64,000 nucleotides of DNA from assembly GCA_009379925.1 (NCBI GenBank), contig WHSU01000004.1, positions 62,001 through 126,000 on the forward strand. The letters run 5' to 3'. Source of the DNA: Dehalococcoidia bacterium (GTDB taxonomy: Bacteria; Chloroflexota; Dehalococcoidia; UBA2979). How positions within the stretch are numbered: position 1 is the stretch's first letter; every line of letters begins with the position of its first letter. The position numbers and the translations under genes were made by a program. This document shows positions 1-8,282 of the stretch, piece by piece. The notes beneath the pieces were generated by a model that saw only the letters and a program-made list of their open reading frames with translations, made no database searches and was not told the origin of the DNA.

Positions 1-427
1 GGCTCCCCATGCGGCCGATGTCCGCGAGCGTCGTCGCAGCGAGCGCCGCGCGCCACGCTTCCTCGGCCTGCCACATCGCGGCCGCGATACCGCAGACGAG
101 CGAGTACTCGGAGGCATCGACCGCGGAGGGCCCACGGCCGCGAATCTCCGAGCAGCGGAAGGCGGGCTGACCGCCCTCGATGACCTCGACGATGTCCAGC
201 AGCGAGATGTCAGCGGGACGCCTGCCGAGCCGGTAGCCGCCCCGCGGGCCGGAGGTCGATTCGAGGATGCCCGCTCGCCCGAGTGCCTGGAGGTGCTTCA
301 ACAGATAGGCACGCGGCACGTCGAAGAACTCGGCGAGCGACGCACCGGTCAGCGTCTCGCCCTCGGGAAGGGATGCCAGAAACGAGCAGCAGTGGATCGC
401 CCACTCGACGCCCTCACTCATACGCAT
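1..427 (-). CDS. Rrf2-family transcriptional regulator (3' end cut by window edge)
   Basis: Reading the minus strand gives a protein starting MRMSEGVEWAIHCC, the typical opening of Rrf2 winged-helix regulators. It continues with a recognition-helix region (VPRAYLLKHLQALGRAGIL) and the wing GPRGGYRL. Two cysteines lie further on (RCSEI and LVCGI); Rrf2 proteins such as IscR and NsrR use a Cys cluster to hold Fe-S, but only two are visible here, so cluster binding is uncertain. The ATG at 427 is preferred over the in-frame ATG at 421 because MRMSEG matches the family N-terminus. The gene runs off the left edge with about 142 codons visible. It diverges from the carboxymuconolactone decarboxylase gene, a common regulator/target layout. 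Confidence 0.85.
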   Translation of the reverse strand, partial: MRMSEGVEWAIHCCSFLASLPEGETLTGASLAEFFDVPRAYLLKHLQALGRAGILESTSGPRGGYRLGRRPADISLLDIVEVIEGGQPAFRCSEIRGRGPSAVDASEYSLVCGIAAAMWQAEEAWRAALAATTLADIGRMGS

Positions 428-522
428 TGCGGACATCCGATCTCCACGATATGTTCCTCTCGGCCATCGTCGCGCAGCGCAGGGCGGTGGGCAATGACGT
501 CGGCATCGAGAGGAGCCAGAGC

Positions 523-1083
523 ATGAGCCGGATCGCGGGGATCAGCCGGGCGGAGGCCTCGCCACAACTGCTCGAGGTTTACGACCGGATGGAGGGCCGC
601 TTCGGCGCCATCCTCGATCCCATCGCCGTGTCCGCGCGGCAACCGGCGCTGCTGGACGCCTACCTGGGCTTCGAGGACGGGCTGCGTGCATCACGCGAGC
701 TGGAGCTCGAACTGAAGGAGCTGGCGTCGCTCAAGGTGTCGACGATGGTTGGCTGCGCCTTCTGCATGGACATCGGGTCCCACCTTGCGACGCGTCGAGG
801 GCTCACAGAACGACAATTGCTTGAGCTGACCGAGTACCGCACCAGCGACGCCTACACAGAGCGCCAGCGCCTTGCCCTTGAGTACGCCGAGGCGATGACC
901 GAGCGCCGCGTGCAAGTCAGCGACGGCCTCTTCGACCGGCTACGCACCGAGTTCGACGAGGTCCAACTGGTGGAGCTGACCGCGATGATCGCGTGGGAGA
1001 ACTATCGAGGGCGCTTCAACCACGCGCTCGGCATCGGCTCCACGGGCCTGTCCGACGGCGCCGTCTGCGCAACCCCCGAGTAG
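523..1083 (+). CDS. Carboxymuconolactone decarboxylase / AhpD-like family protein
   Basis: This 186-residue protein carries the AhpD-like redox signature GCAFCMDIGSH, with C78, C81 and H87, preceded by a Glu-rich helix (ELELKELASLK). In AhpD-like enzymes the CxxC pair with the downstream His carries out thiol peroxidase-type chemistry; other family members are decarboxylases. The remaining sequence is helical, as the all-alpha family expects. The ATG at 523 is chosen because GAGGAG lies 8-13 bases upstream; a longer in-frame ORF exists but its added N-terminus is arginine-rich and unlike the family. It diverges from an Rrf2 regulator, suggesting redox or nitrosative-stress control (inference). 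Confidence 0.85.
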   Translation: MSRIAGISRAEASPQLLEVYDRMEGRFGAILDPIAVSARQPALLDAYLGFEDGLRASRELELELKELASLKVSTMVGCAFCMDIGSHLATRRGLTERQLLELTEYRTSDAYTERQRLALEYAEAMTERRVQVSDGLFDRLRTEFDEVQLVELTAMIAWENYRGRFNHALGIGSTGLSDGAVCATPE

Positions 1084-1139
1084 GGACCGCCTGGGAGCGG
1101 ACAGCGGCGCGCAAGGACGGCCCCACCTACTATCCGGCG

Positions 1140-1754
1140 GTGGAGCTTCAGGACATCGTCTCGGTGGCGGACCGGCTGGGGATCATCGCGTTCGCCATCT
1201 CCGGTGTCGCGGTCGGCATCCGAGCGCGCCTCGACATCATCGGGCTGCTCACGCTCGGCCTCGTAACGGCCATCGGCGGCGGCGTGGCGCGCGATGTGAT
1301 CCTGGGCGACATCCCGCGCACGCTCCTGGCCACGGACTACCTCCTGTACGCGGTGGGCACGTCTGCGCTCGGCATCGTCGCGAGCTGGCTCGGCTGGACC
1401 GCGCCCGGGCCGATCATGCGTACCGCCGACGCGGTCGGCACGGGCGCCTTCGCCGTCACCGGCGCGCTGCTCGCGCGCGAGGCGGGCCTCGAGTGGGCGG
1501 CCGGGGTTGTGCTCGCGATCGTCACCGCGACCGGCAGCGGCATCCTGCGCGACGTGCTGGCCAGCGAGGTGCCGCGCGTCCTGCAGGCCGAACTGAACGC
1601 GACGGCCGCGGCCGCCGGTGGGCTGGTCGCGGTGCTGATCGCGCCGGAGCGCCTCGACGTCGCCTCGGTCGCGGGTGCGGCGGTTGCGGCCGTGATCAGC
1701 GGCGCCGGGCACGCCGGGATCATCCGGCTCCCCTCGCTCACATCGGAGGAGTGA
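1140..1754 (+). CDS. TRIC-type cation channel family protein (UPF0126/YicG)
   Basis: A 204-residue, very hydrophobic protein with about seven membrane segments. The family's two internal repeats are visible as a glycine-rich motif followed by Arg-Asp: AIGGGVARDVILGDIP in the first half and GSGILRDVLASEVP in the second. Length and layout match bacterial TRIC/UPF0126 proteins, which form monovalent-cation channels in the cytoplasmic membrane. The GTG at 1140 gives VELQDIVSVADRLGI and is preferred to an upstream extension that overlaps the preceding gene and is not hydrophobic. The physiological ion is unknown. The gene lies 56 bases after the AhpD-like gene and may be co-transcribed. Confidence 0.88.
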   Translation: MELQDIVSVADRLGIIAFAISGVAVGIRARLDIIGLLTLGLVTAIGGGVARDVILGDIPRTLLATDYLLYAVGTSALGIVASWLGWTAPGPIMRTADAVGTGAFAVTGALLAREAGLEWAAGVVLAIVTATGSGILRDVLASEVPRVLQAELNATAAAAGGLVAVLIAPERLDVASVAGAAVAAVISGAGHAGIIRLPSLTSEE

Positions 1755-1802
1755 CCGCCGCGGTGGGTCGCGCCCTGCGAGGTGCGCCGTAGGATGTCCT
1801 GC

Positions 1803-2453
1803 ATGGAGATCGCCGCCTGGCTCGAGCGTTTCTTCCCGCGGATCGAGCCGATCCCGTGGGGCGATCCGTGCTGGCTCGCCATCACCAGGACGAAGGGGCC
1901 CGAGCACAACCCGCCCCTCTACTGGCTCGGCCGCGCGCTCGATGCCGTCGACGAGGGCGGCGACGCCGAGACGCTGGGGGCGCGCCTGGTGGCCGCCCAC
2001 GGCGCGGAGGCGTGCGACGGTTGGAGCGAGCAGGACCAGCGCGTGCAGGACGTGCTGACGGAGGCATGCGCGTACGCGTGGGCGGCCTCGCGCCTCGGCG
2101 CGCCGTCGTTCGAGCCGAGCGAGGCCGACGGGACGATGCTGGTCCACGTGCCCGCGCGCGACGCCTATGTCGCCCCACACCGGCTCTGGCCCGTGCGCAC
2201 GATGGACGACCTGCTGAGGAACGTCGCGCGGGACACCTCGGCGACCGCCGCGGCGATGCCGCCCGCGGTGGGGCGCATCGTTTACTTCGACGTGTACCTC
2301 AACCCGAGGATGTACGCGCAGGACATCGGCTACCACACCGACCTGACGGAGCCGCTGCGCGCCGCCGTCAAGCACTTCGCAACCGAGCGGGACCTCGGAT
2401 ACGTGCTCACGCGCCCCTTCCAGTGGGGCAATGCCATCGAAGCGCAGTACTGA
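1803..2453 (+). CDS. Conserved hypothetical protein
   Basis: I do not recognise this 216-residue protein. It begins MEIAAWLERFFPRIEPIPWGD and is a soluble, Trp-rich, acidic protein with no signal peptide, no membrane segment and no obvious catalytic motif. Its codon use matches its neighbours, so it appears to be a genuine native gene. In-frame GTG (1782) and ATG (1794) codons lie upstream; the ATG at 1803 is preferred because TAGGA sits about 8 bases in front of it. The C-terminal part (YHTDLTEPLRAAVKHF) looks like a compact alpha/beta domain. No function can be given from context: a TRIC channel precedes it and a DHFR-fold protein follows. Confidence 0.7.
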   Translation: MEIAAWLERFFPRIEPIPWGDPCWLAITRTKGPEHNPPLYWLGRALDAVDEGGDAETLGARLVAAHGAEACDGWSEQDQRVQDVLTEACAYAWAASRLGAPSFEPSEADGTMLVHVPARDAYVAPHRLWPVRTMDDLLRNVARDTSATAAAMPPAVGRIVYFDVYLNPRMYAQDIGYHTDLTEPLRAAVKHFATERDLGYVLTRPFQWGNAIEAQY

Positions 2454-2504
2454 CGCTACTGCCCGTACTGATACGCGAAATCCGCGGACCGCAAGGAGAC
2501 TCGC

Positions 2505-3062
2505 ATGGCCAGGCTGATCTATTCGGCGCTCACATCCCTCGATGGCTACATGGCGGACCGGGACGGCAACTTCGGCTGGGCGGAACCGGACGAGGCCGTC
2601 CACACCTTCGTCAATGACCTCGGGCGCTCGATGGGGACGTACCTCCTGGGCCGTCGGATGTACGAGGTGATGGCCGTCTGGGAGACCCTGGACGCGGACG
2701 GCCAACCGCCGTCGATGCGCGAATACGCGAAGATCTGGCAGGCGGCGGACAAGGTCGTCTACTCGAGCACCCTCAAAGCCCCATCCACGGCAAGGACGCG
2801 CATCGAGCGCCAGTTCGACCTCGACGAAGTCCGGCGGTTGAAGGCGACCGCGGAACGAGACATCGGCGTGGCCGGCCCGACCCTGGCCGCGGGAGCGATC
2901 CGAGCCGGCCTGATCGACGAGTGGCAACTGTTCGTCTCCCCGGTGCTCGTCGGGGGTGGCCTGGCGTCCCTGCCCGATGATGTCCGACTCGACCTCGAAC
3001 TGGTGGACGAGCGCCGGTTCGGCAATGGCGTGGTCTACCTCAACTACCGCAACAGGGCGTAG
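2505..3062 (+). CDS. Dihydrofolate reductase-fold / RibD C-terminal family protein
   Basis: The 185-residue product starts MARLIYSALTSLDGYMADRDG, the hallmark of the RibD-C/YwjB-like branch of the DHFR fold. It continues with LLGRRMYEVMAVW, then a GPTLAAGAIRAGLIDEW helix and PVLVGGG strand near the C-terminus, as expected for the nucleotide-binding half. Such proteins bind NADPH, but the substrate of stand-alone members is usually unknown and they should not be called true folate enzymes. The ATG at 2505 follows a strong AAGGAGA box. It has the same orientation as the hypothetical gene upstream and the zincin-like gene 38 bases downstream. Confidence 0.87.
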   Translation: MARLIYSALTSLDGYMADRDGNFGWAEPDEAVHTFVNDLGRSMGTYLLGRRMYEVMAVWETLDADGQPPSMREYAKIWQAADKVVYSSTLKAPSTARTRIERQFDLDEVRRLKATAERDIGVAGPTLAAGAIRAGLIDEWQLFVSPVLVGGGLASLPDDVRLDLELVDERRFGNGVVYLNYRNRA

Positions 3063-3100
3063 GAAGCGCCCCGCGGGCGCGCAACGTTATCCTCAAGGCA

Positions 3101-3478
3101 ATGCAACCGATCACCAGAGACGCCTTCGAAGACCTGGTGCGTCGCGCCGTCGCCGAGTTGCCGGAGTCCATCCTCGAGCGCATCGACAACGTCGAGTTCG
3201 CGGTCGAGGACGTGGCGGAGCCGGACGACCATCGACGCACCGGCACCCCGCGCAGCCGCACGTTGCTGGGTGTCTACCGAGGCGTCCCGCTGACCGCACG
3301 CGGACACGGGTATCACCTCGCGCTGCCGGACCGCATCGCGATCTTCCAGAGCCCGCTGGAGCGCATGGCGCGCGACGAGGCGCACCTGGAGGCGCTGGTG
3401 CGGCGCACGGTGCGGCACGAAATCGCGCACTACTTCGGCATCACGGACGGGCGGCTGCACGAACTGGGTGCGTACTAG
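3101..3478 (+). CDS. Zincin-like metallopeptidase family protein (PF06262 type)
   Basis: A 125-residue protein with a zincin signature near its C-terminus, RHEIAHYFGITDGRL. H106, E107 and H110 form the HExxH, with D116 placed as a possible third metal ligand. The N-terminal half (FEDLVRRAVAELPESI...NVEFAVEDVAEPD) matches the short bacterial 'metallopeptidase family protein' group. These are small cytoplasmic proteins with the zinc site of metalloproteases but no established substrate. The start at 3101 gives the full family length. No regulatory partner is visible. Confidence 0.88.
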   Translation: MQPITRDAFEDLVRRAVAELPESILERIDNVEFAVEDVAEPDDHRRTGTPRSRTLLGVYRGVPLTARGHGYHLALPDRIAIFQSPLERMARDEAHLEALVRRTVRHEIAHYFGITDGRLHELGAY

Positions 3479-3570
3479 AGAGACACGTAGCCCACATCGA
3501 CCCTCGATGCCCCGCGCCCGACCCGGTGTGCGGGCTGGCGCGGGGCCGCCGAGGCGGCATACTGCCCCTC

Positions 3571-4689
3571 ATGCCGGAACCCACGATGCCCGAGCCCACG
3601 CCACCAGGGCGCGACCTCCTCAACGTCCTCGACTACGAGACCGCTGCCCACAAGGTGCTCCCGCCGATGGCGCGCGACTACTACGCGTCCGGCGCGCATG
3701 ACGAGGTCACCCTGCGCGCCAACCGTGCCGCCTTCGAGCGCGTCGCCCTGCGCTACCACGTGCTGCGCGGCGTCGAGGTGCGCGACACATCGGTGGAACT
3801 GCTCGGGCGGCGGCATCCGGTGCCCCTGCTGATTGCGCCGGCGGCCTTCGGGCGCCTCGCGCACCCGGATGGGGAGCTGGCGGTGGCGCGGGCGGCCGCG
3901 GCGGCGGGCATCACGCAGACGCTCAGCACCCTCTCCACGTGCAGCATCGAGGCGGTCGCGGAGGCGGGCGGCGGCGGCCCGCGGTGGTTCCAGCTCTATG
4001 TGTTCCGGGACCGCGAGGTGACGCGCGACCTGGTGCAACGCGCCGAGGCCGCCGGCTACGAGGCGCTGGTGCTCACCGTGGACGCACCGGTGCTCGGCTA
4101 TCGCGACCGCGACGCGCGCAACCGCTTTGAGTTGCCCGAGGGGTTGGCGCCCGAGAGCCTCTCGGGCGCCCTGGCGAAGGTGCAGGCAGAGGGCGCGGCG
4201 TCCGGGCTGTTCCAGTACTTCGCCGCTCTGATCGACCCGTCGCTGACCTGGGACGACGTCGACTGGCTGCTCTCGGTGACGCGGCTCCCGGTGCTGCTGA
4301 AGGGCGTCGTGCGGGGCGATGACGCCACGCTTGCCGTCGAGCATGGCGCGGCGGGCGTCATCGTCTCCAACCACGGCGGCCGGCAGCTGGACGGCGCGGT
4401 CGCCTCGCTCGACGCGCTGTCCGAGGTGGCCGCGGCGGTGGACGGACAGGCGGCCGTGCTCGTCGACGGCGGGGTGCGACGCGGCACGGACATCCTGAAG
4501 GCGCTCGCGCTCGGTGCGGACGCCGTGCTGGTCGGCCGCCCGGTGCTGTGGGGACTCGCGGTGGCCGGCGAGGCGGGCGTCCGCCACGTCCTCGAGTTGC
4601 TGAGCGCCGAGTTCGACCTCGCGATGGCGCTCTGCGGCGTGCAGAGCGTAGAGGAGATCACGCGGGACCTGGTCGCCGGGCGGCAGTAG
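3571..4689 (+). CDS. FMN-dependent alpha-hydroxy-acid oxidase/dehydrogenase
   Basis: A 372-residue TIM-barrel flavoprotein of the glycolate oxidase / L-lactate dehydrogenase family. The active-site signature SNHGGRQLDG is present with catalytic His at about residue 268. The FMN-binding strand (LLIAPAAFGRLAHPDGE) and the C-terminal phosphate-binding segment (VLVDGGVRRGTDILKALALGADAVLVGRP) are intact. The enzyme oxidises a 2-hydroxy acid to a 2-oxo acid; which one (lactate, glycolate, mandelate) cannot be read from the sequence. The ATG at 3571 and another at 3586 both give MPEPT, within a short repeated N-terminus. A much longer upstream extension was rejected because it reads through the preceding gene in another frame. 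Confidence 0.93.
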   Translation: MPEPTMPEPTPPGRDLLNVLDYETAAHKVLPPMARDYYASGAHDEVTLRANRAAFERVALRYHVLRGVEVRDTSVELLGRRHPVPLLIAPAAFGRLAHPDGELAVARAAAAAGITQTLSTLSTCSIEAVAEAGGGGPRWFQLYVFRDREVTRDLVQRAEAAGYEALVLTVDAPVLGYRDRDARNRFELPEGLAPESLSGALAKVQAEGAASGLFQYFAALIDPSLTWDDVDWLLSVTRLPVLLKGVVRGDDATLAVEHGAAGVIVSNHGGRQLDGAVASLDALSEVAAAVDGQAAVLVDGGVRRGTDILKALALGADAVLVGRPVLWGLAVAGEAGVRHVLELLSAEFDLAMALCGVQSVEEITRDLVAGRQ

Positions 4690-4708
4690 CGGTAGCAGGG
4701 GAGCGGCC

Positions 4709-5149
4709 ATGACTGATGTCACCGAGTGGGACCTGTGGGTGCGTTCCACCGACCTGGATGCAGACGGCATCGTGAACAATGCGCGCTACCTGGAGTTCTT
4801 CGAGCAGGGGCGGCTGGAGCACCTCGCGCGCCTGGGCGTGGTACGGCGCCCCAGGCCGCCCGGCGCCGCCGACCGCTCCTTCACGATCGCCGAGGTCCGA
4901 TGCCGCTACCTGGCCCCGTTGCGACATCGAGAGACCGTGACCGTGCGAGCGTGGACGGGACGCGTTGGCGAGCGTAGTTTCGCGCTCGCGTACGAACTGC
5001 TGAGGCGTGACGACGGCTCGCCGGTCGCCGAAGGCAGCTCGGCGCAGGTGTGGCTCGACGTCGAGGGCCACCCGACGCCGCTCCCGCCCGACATCAGGGA
5101 GGTGCTCGTCGCCTCGATGGGCGCCGTCGCCGAGGAGGACGGCCGATGA
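4709..5149 (+). CDS. Hotdog-fold acyl-CoA thioesterase (4HBT/YbgC-like)
   Basis: A 146-residue single hotdog-domain protein. The signature DLDADGIVNNARYLEFFEQGR near residues 15-35 is the 4-hydroxybenzoyl-CoA thioesterase-type active-site loop and helix, with the Asp and Glu positions expected for catalysis. It presumably hydrolyses an acyl-CoA thioester in the cytoplasm; chain length is unknown. A GGGGAGCGG box precedes the ATG. Its stop overlaps the next gene by four bases (ATGA), so the two are translationally coupled. It starts only 19 bases after the FMN oxidase gene, so the three genes probably share a transcript. Confidence 0.9.
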   Translation: MTDVTEWDLWVRSTDLDADGIVNNARYLEFFEQGRLEHLARLGVVRRPRPPGAADRSFTIAEVRCRYLAPLRHRETVTVRAWTGRVGERSFALAYELLRRDDGSPVAEGSSAQVWLDVEGHPTPLPPDIREVLVASMGAVAEEDGR

Positions 5150-5508
5150 CCGACACACGCTACCTGGCGGCACGTCCCAACCTGCCGGTGTCGGATGTGG
5201 CGCGTTCGGTGGAGTTCTACCGGCGCGTCCTGGGCTTTGACGTGCGCGTGGACGCGCCGGAGTTCGGTCTGGCCGTCGTGGGCAAGGAGGACGCGGAGAT
5301 CGCGCTACTCCGCACCGACTCGCCTCCACCCGGTGGGTGCTACCTCACGGTCGAGGGTGTCGACACCCTCCACGCGCGCTGCGTCGAGGCCGGCGCGACC
5401 ATCGCTGTCGCGCTCCAGACTCAGCCGTGGGGCATGCGCGACTTCGTCCTCGAAGATCCGGATGGCCACCGCATCGCGCTTGGCGAGCAGGTGTCGCGCG
5501 CAGCGTAG
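5146..5508 (+). CDS. VOC (glyoxalase/bleomycin-resistance) superfamily protein
   Basis: A 120-residue protein with the paired beta-alpha-beta-beta-beta modules of the vicinal-oxygen-chelate fold. PNLPVSDVARSVEFYRRVLGF opens the first module and the second ends FVLEDPDGHRIALGEQ, with the usual metal-ligand Glu/His positions. Members include glyoxalases, dioxygenases and drug-binding proteins; the substrate here is unknown. The start at 5146 overlaps the preceding thioesterase stop as ATGA, so it is the second gene of a coupled pair. A slightly longer upstream frame would overlap the thioesterase deeply and lacks VOC features. Confidence 0.88.
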   Translation: MTDTRYLAARPNLPVSDVARSVEFYRRVLGFDVRVDAPEFGLAVVGKEDAEIALLRTDSPPPGGCYLTVEGVDTLHARCVEAGATIAVALQTQPWGMRDFVLEDPDGHRIALGEQVSRAA

Positions 5509-5583
5509 CCGGCCCTTCCACGCACTCGGCGTCCGGCGCGCTAGACTGCGGCCCGGCTCAGGAGATCAACGGGTGGGGGCGAC

Positions 5584-6360
5584 ATGACCGGTCGGTTCGA
5601 GGGCAAGGTCGCGGTGATCACGGGGGCGGCCGGCGGCATCGGCCGGGCGGCGGCGCGCCGGTTCGCCTCGGAGGGGGCGAAGGTCGTGCTCGTGGACCTC
5701 CCCGGCACGACCATCGAGGAGACCGTGGCCGCGGTGGACCACGCCGGCGGCGAGTCGCACGTCGTCCGGGCAGACGTGACGAAGGCCGACGAGGTGCGCG
5801 GCTACGTGCGCGAAACCGTGTCGCGGTTCGGCCGCATCGACTGCTTCTTCAACAATGCGGGCATCCTGGGGCCGGTCGCCAACCTCTTCGACTACCCGGA
5901 GGACGCCTTCGACCGCGTGCTCCAGGTCAACGTGAAGGGCGTGTGGCTCGGCTTGCGCGAGGTCGCGCCGGTGATGCGGGAGCGCGGCGGCGGCGCGATC
6001 GTCAACACCGCCTCGGTGGCCGGGTTGCAGGGCACACCGACCCTCTTCGCCTACGGCGCGAGCAAGCACGCGGTGGTGGGCATGACCAAATCCGCGGCGC
6101 TCACGCTCGGCGCCGCCGGCATCCGGGTGAACGCCGTCTGTCCCACGCTCATCGACACGCCGATGGCGCTCGAACTGGAGCGCGGCCACAACGCCGACCA
6201 CCCAGAGGCTGTGCGCCAGAACATCGAGCGGCAGAACCCGCTCGGCCGCTACGGGACGCCAGACGAGGTGGCGGCGCTCGTCGCGTTCCTCTGTAGCGAC
6301 GACGCGGCGTTCATCAACGGCGCGGCCTATCCCATCGATGGCGGTAGCCGCGCCCGCTGA
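5584..6360 (+). CDS. Short-chain dehydrogenase/reductase (SDR)
   Basis: A classical 258-residue SDR. It has the cofactor motif TGAAGGIGRA (residues about 13-22), the acidic DLP after beta-2 that favours NAD(H), NNAG at about 89-92, a catalytic Ser in NTASVAGL, and the YGASK motif with Y157 and K161. The C-terminus has the usual NPLGRYGTPDEVAALVAFLCSD segment and ends GGSRAR. It is a soluble oxidoreductase of the FabG-like group with no assigned substrate. It stands alone with its own short upstream region, so an operon link to the VOC gene is uncertain. Confidence 0.93.
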   Translation: MTGRFEGKVAVITGAAGGIGRAAARRFASEGAKVVLVDLPGTTIEETVAAVDHAGGESHVVRADVTKADEVRGYVRETVSRFGRIDCFFNNAGILGPVANLFDYPEDAFDRVLQVNVKGVWLGLREVAPVMRERGGGAIVNTASVAGLQGTPTLFAYGASKHAVVGMTKSAALTLGAAGIRVNAVCPTLIDTPMALELERGHNADHPEAVRQNIERQNPLGRYGTPDEVAALVAFLCSDDAAFINGAAYPIDGGSRAR

Positions 6361-6401
6361 CGGCCGGCCACCGCCGCCTGGCCGGAGAGCGTCCGTCCGC
6401 G

Positions 6402-6917
6402 TCAGCCGTCTTCGCCACGCCCCTCGATGTGACCGGCGCCCTGTGTGTGACCGCCCGGTGCGTCCGGGTTCTCGATTTCCCCGCGCCACGCGCCGGTAGC
6501 GACCCCGCGCTCCTCGATGAAGTCCTTGAAGCGTTGCAGGTCGGCTTCCACGCGGCGGGTGACAAATCCGAGCGCATCACCCGCGCTCTCGATGGCGCCC
6601 TCCGGGTCGTAGCTCATCTCCAGGTGGACACGCGTCTGCTGCGGGTCGACCGGATCGAAGGTGACCATTCCGGCGTTCTCAGCGCCGGTGGTGCTGTTCC
6701 AGATGATCCTCTGGTCCGGGACCTGCTCGCGGATGACCGCTTCCCACTGCTGATCCTTGCCGGCGATCTCAGCGCGCCACTGCAACCGCTTTTCATCGAG
6801 CTGGCGCACCTCGTGGACGCCCTCCATGAACTGCGGGAACTCCTCGAACTGTGTCCACTGGTTGTAGGCCGTGCTCAACGGCACGTTCACCACAATGTCC
6901 TTCTCGACCCTCGCCAT
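6402..6917 (-). CDS. SRPBCC-fold (START/Coq10-like) protein
   Basis: A 171-residue protein beginning MARVEKDIVVNVPLSTAYNQWTQFEEFPQF, the N-terminal strand and helix of the SRPBCC 'cyclase/dehydrase' family, followed by strands such as RVHLEMSYDPEG and a long C-terminal helix with VEADLQRFKDFIEERG. The tail (GGHTQGAGHIEGRGEDG) is low-complexity. These proteins bind hydrophobic ligands in a helix-grip cavity; the ligand is unknown here. The ATG at 6917 is chosen over 6929 because GGAGG lies five bases ahead of it. The reading frame extends much further upstream but that part is arginine-rich and not family-like. Confidence 0.85.
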   Translation of the reverse strand: MARVEKDIVVNVPLSTAYNQWTQFEEFPQFMEGVHEVRQLDEKRLQWRAEIAGKDQQWEAVIREQVPDQRIIWNSTTGAENAGMVTFDPVDPQQTRVHLEMSYDPEGAIESAGDALGFVTRRVEADLQRFKDFIEERGVATGAWRGEIENPDAPGGHTQGAGHIEGRGEDG

Positions 6918-7050
6918 ACTGGCCTCCATTCGTCCTGCGTCGGAGGCTAGACAGGGCCGCGCAACCCGCGCATAACAGCGCCGGCCCCGGCATTGCGCGT
7001 GTATTGCAGCAATCGAGGCCGGACGTGGGACTGCCCGGGGGCGGACCCGC

Positions 7051-7452
7051 CTACTGGAGGGCGTCCGGGTCCATCCACATCGCCTCCCAGAGGTGCCCGT
7101 CCGGGTCCTGGAAGGTACGGCCGTACATGCCGTCCATTTCGCTCGCCTCGCGCGGCTCCTGGCCACCGGCCGCCTGCACCTTGCCCAGCAGGGCGTCGAC
7201 GTCCTCCCGGCTGTCGCGAGACAGCGCGTAGATCGCCTGCGTCCCGGTGGACGGGGCCGCGATGGGGTTCGAGGTGAACGTGGCGAAGTAGTCCTCGCGC
7301 AGCAGCATCACGTGGATCGTGTCGCTGATGACGATGGACGAGGCGTTCTCGTCGCTGAACTGCATGTTCTGGTCGAATCCGAGCCCCTTGTAGAACTCGG
7401 TGCTGCGCGCGAGGTCCTTGACCGGCAGGTTGACGAAAATCATGGTAGGCAT
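7051..7452 (-). CDS. VOC superfamily protein (glyoxalase-like, ferredoxin-ripening type)
   Basis: A 133-residue protein starting MPTMIFVNLPVKDLARSTEFYKGLGF and ending with a second module, GRTFQDPDGHLWEAMWMDPDAL. This is the PhnB/YaeR-like VOC pattern often annotated as 'VOC family protein' or glyoxalase. It carries LLREDYFATF, a frequent feature of the subgroup. Substrate unknown. The start at 7452 has no strong Shine-Dalgarno; an in-frame ATG at 7443 is possible. It lies between the SRPBCC gene and a hypothetical gene, all on the minus strand, which may form a short transcript. Confidence 0.88.
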   Translation of the reverse strand: MPTMIFVNLPVKDLARSTEFYKGLGFDQNMQFSDENASSIVISDTIHVMLLREDYFATFTSNPIAAPSTGTQAIYALSRDSREDVDALLGKVQAAGGQEPREASEMDGMYGRTFQDPDGHLWEAMWMDPDALQ

Positions 7453-7474
7453 GTGATCGAGGTTAGACCCGCTA

Positions 7475-8125
7475 TCAAGAACAGCGGCTGCCGTTCCCGC
7501 GACTGCCCGGGCTCGGAAGCGGCGCCACCGTCGCGTCGTGCGCAGAGGCCGCGCGCTGGACGGCTCCGAATCCATCTAACAGGCGGCCGATCAGCCTTCG
7601 GTCATCGTCAGAGACCGCTGCGCGGATCTTGGCCGTGTTGGTTGGGTAGAAGAAGGGCACTTCAAGTACCGGGATGCCCCGAGCGAGGCATTCGGCTCGA
7701 ATCAGCTCCCTGGGCAACGTCCACTCCGGTCCGGAAACTCCCGAGAGAATGACCAGCCCGAGCCGTGGTGTCGTCTCTTCATATGAGAAGACACGGCGGA
7801 CGTGAGCGCGAACCTCGGACTCTGGAACCGCCTGGCGCACAACGCCCTTGTCGCGCACGACATTGAGGATCGGTGCCGGTGAACAGTCAGCGTACGCGAG
7901 GGGTGATGCGTCAGCCTCGCGGCAGACCGATTTGAATTGGTGCGTCGGCATGTCGAATGTCCATGCGAGCAGCCCATAGGAGGTGTTCCAAAGTCCGCTC
8001 TTTGGGAACTCATCGAAGTCGTAGCGTCCGATCTCGTGAACCATCGGGGTATCGTCGTTTGGCTCGCGACCGACCGCCAGGATGAGCGGGAACTCGTGCT
8101 GTAGAGTCTCACCGTAAACCAGCAT
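7475..8125 (-). CDS. Hypothetical protein, lower-G+C gene
   Basis: I do not recognise this 216-residue product, starting MLVYGETLQHEFPLILAVGREPNDD. It is soluble with no signal peptide or membrane segment; a segment PRLGLVILSGVSGPEWTLP looks like an alpha/beta core strand. The C-terminus (VAPLPSPGSRGNGSRCS) is disordered. Base composition and codon use appear less G+C-rich than in neighbours, hinting at later acquisition. A GTG at 8140 in the same frame could add five residues (VGHPD). The reading frame extends to 8260 but that part is Arg/Cys-rich and unconvincing. Divergent from the PNPOx-like gene. Confidence 0.6.
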   Translation of the reverse strand: MLVYGETLQHEFPLILAVGREPNDDTPMVHEIGRYDFDEFPKSGLWNTSYGLLAWTFDMPTHQFKSVCREADASPLAYADCSPAPILNVVRDKGVVRQAVPESEVRAHVRRVFSYEETTPRLGLVILSGVSGPEWTLPRELIRAECLARGIPVLEVPFFYPTNTAKIRAAVSDDDRRLIGRLLDGFGAVQRAASAHDATVAPLPSPGSRGNGSRCS

Positions 8126-8282
8126 GTCCGGGTGTCCCACGTCGTCCCCTCCCGCCCTGACTCGCCGACACCGCGTCGCAGCCGCTGGCATCCGCTGGCA
8201 TCGACCGCGTGCGGCGCGGCACACTCTAACGCATGGCGGCGTTCGACCCCGCCACCGCATTCAGAGAGGCTCCCCCGTGCCC

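Noticed and set aside
1002-2927. A 641-codon open frame on the minus strand
   Set aside because: It is the antisense shadow of several real plus-strand genes; its product is Arg/His/Pro-rich with no fold-like pattern and no start signal.
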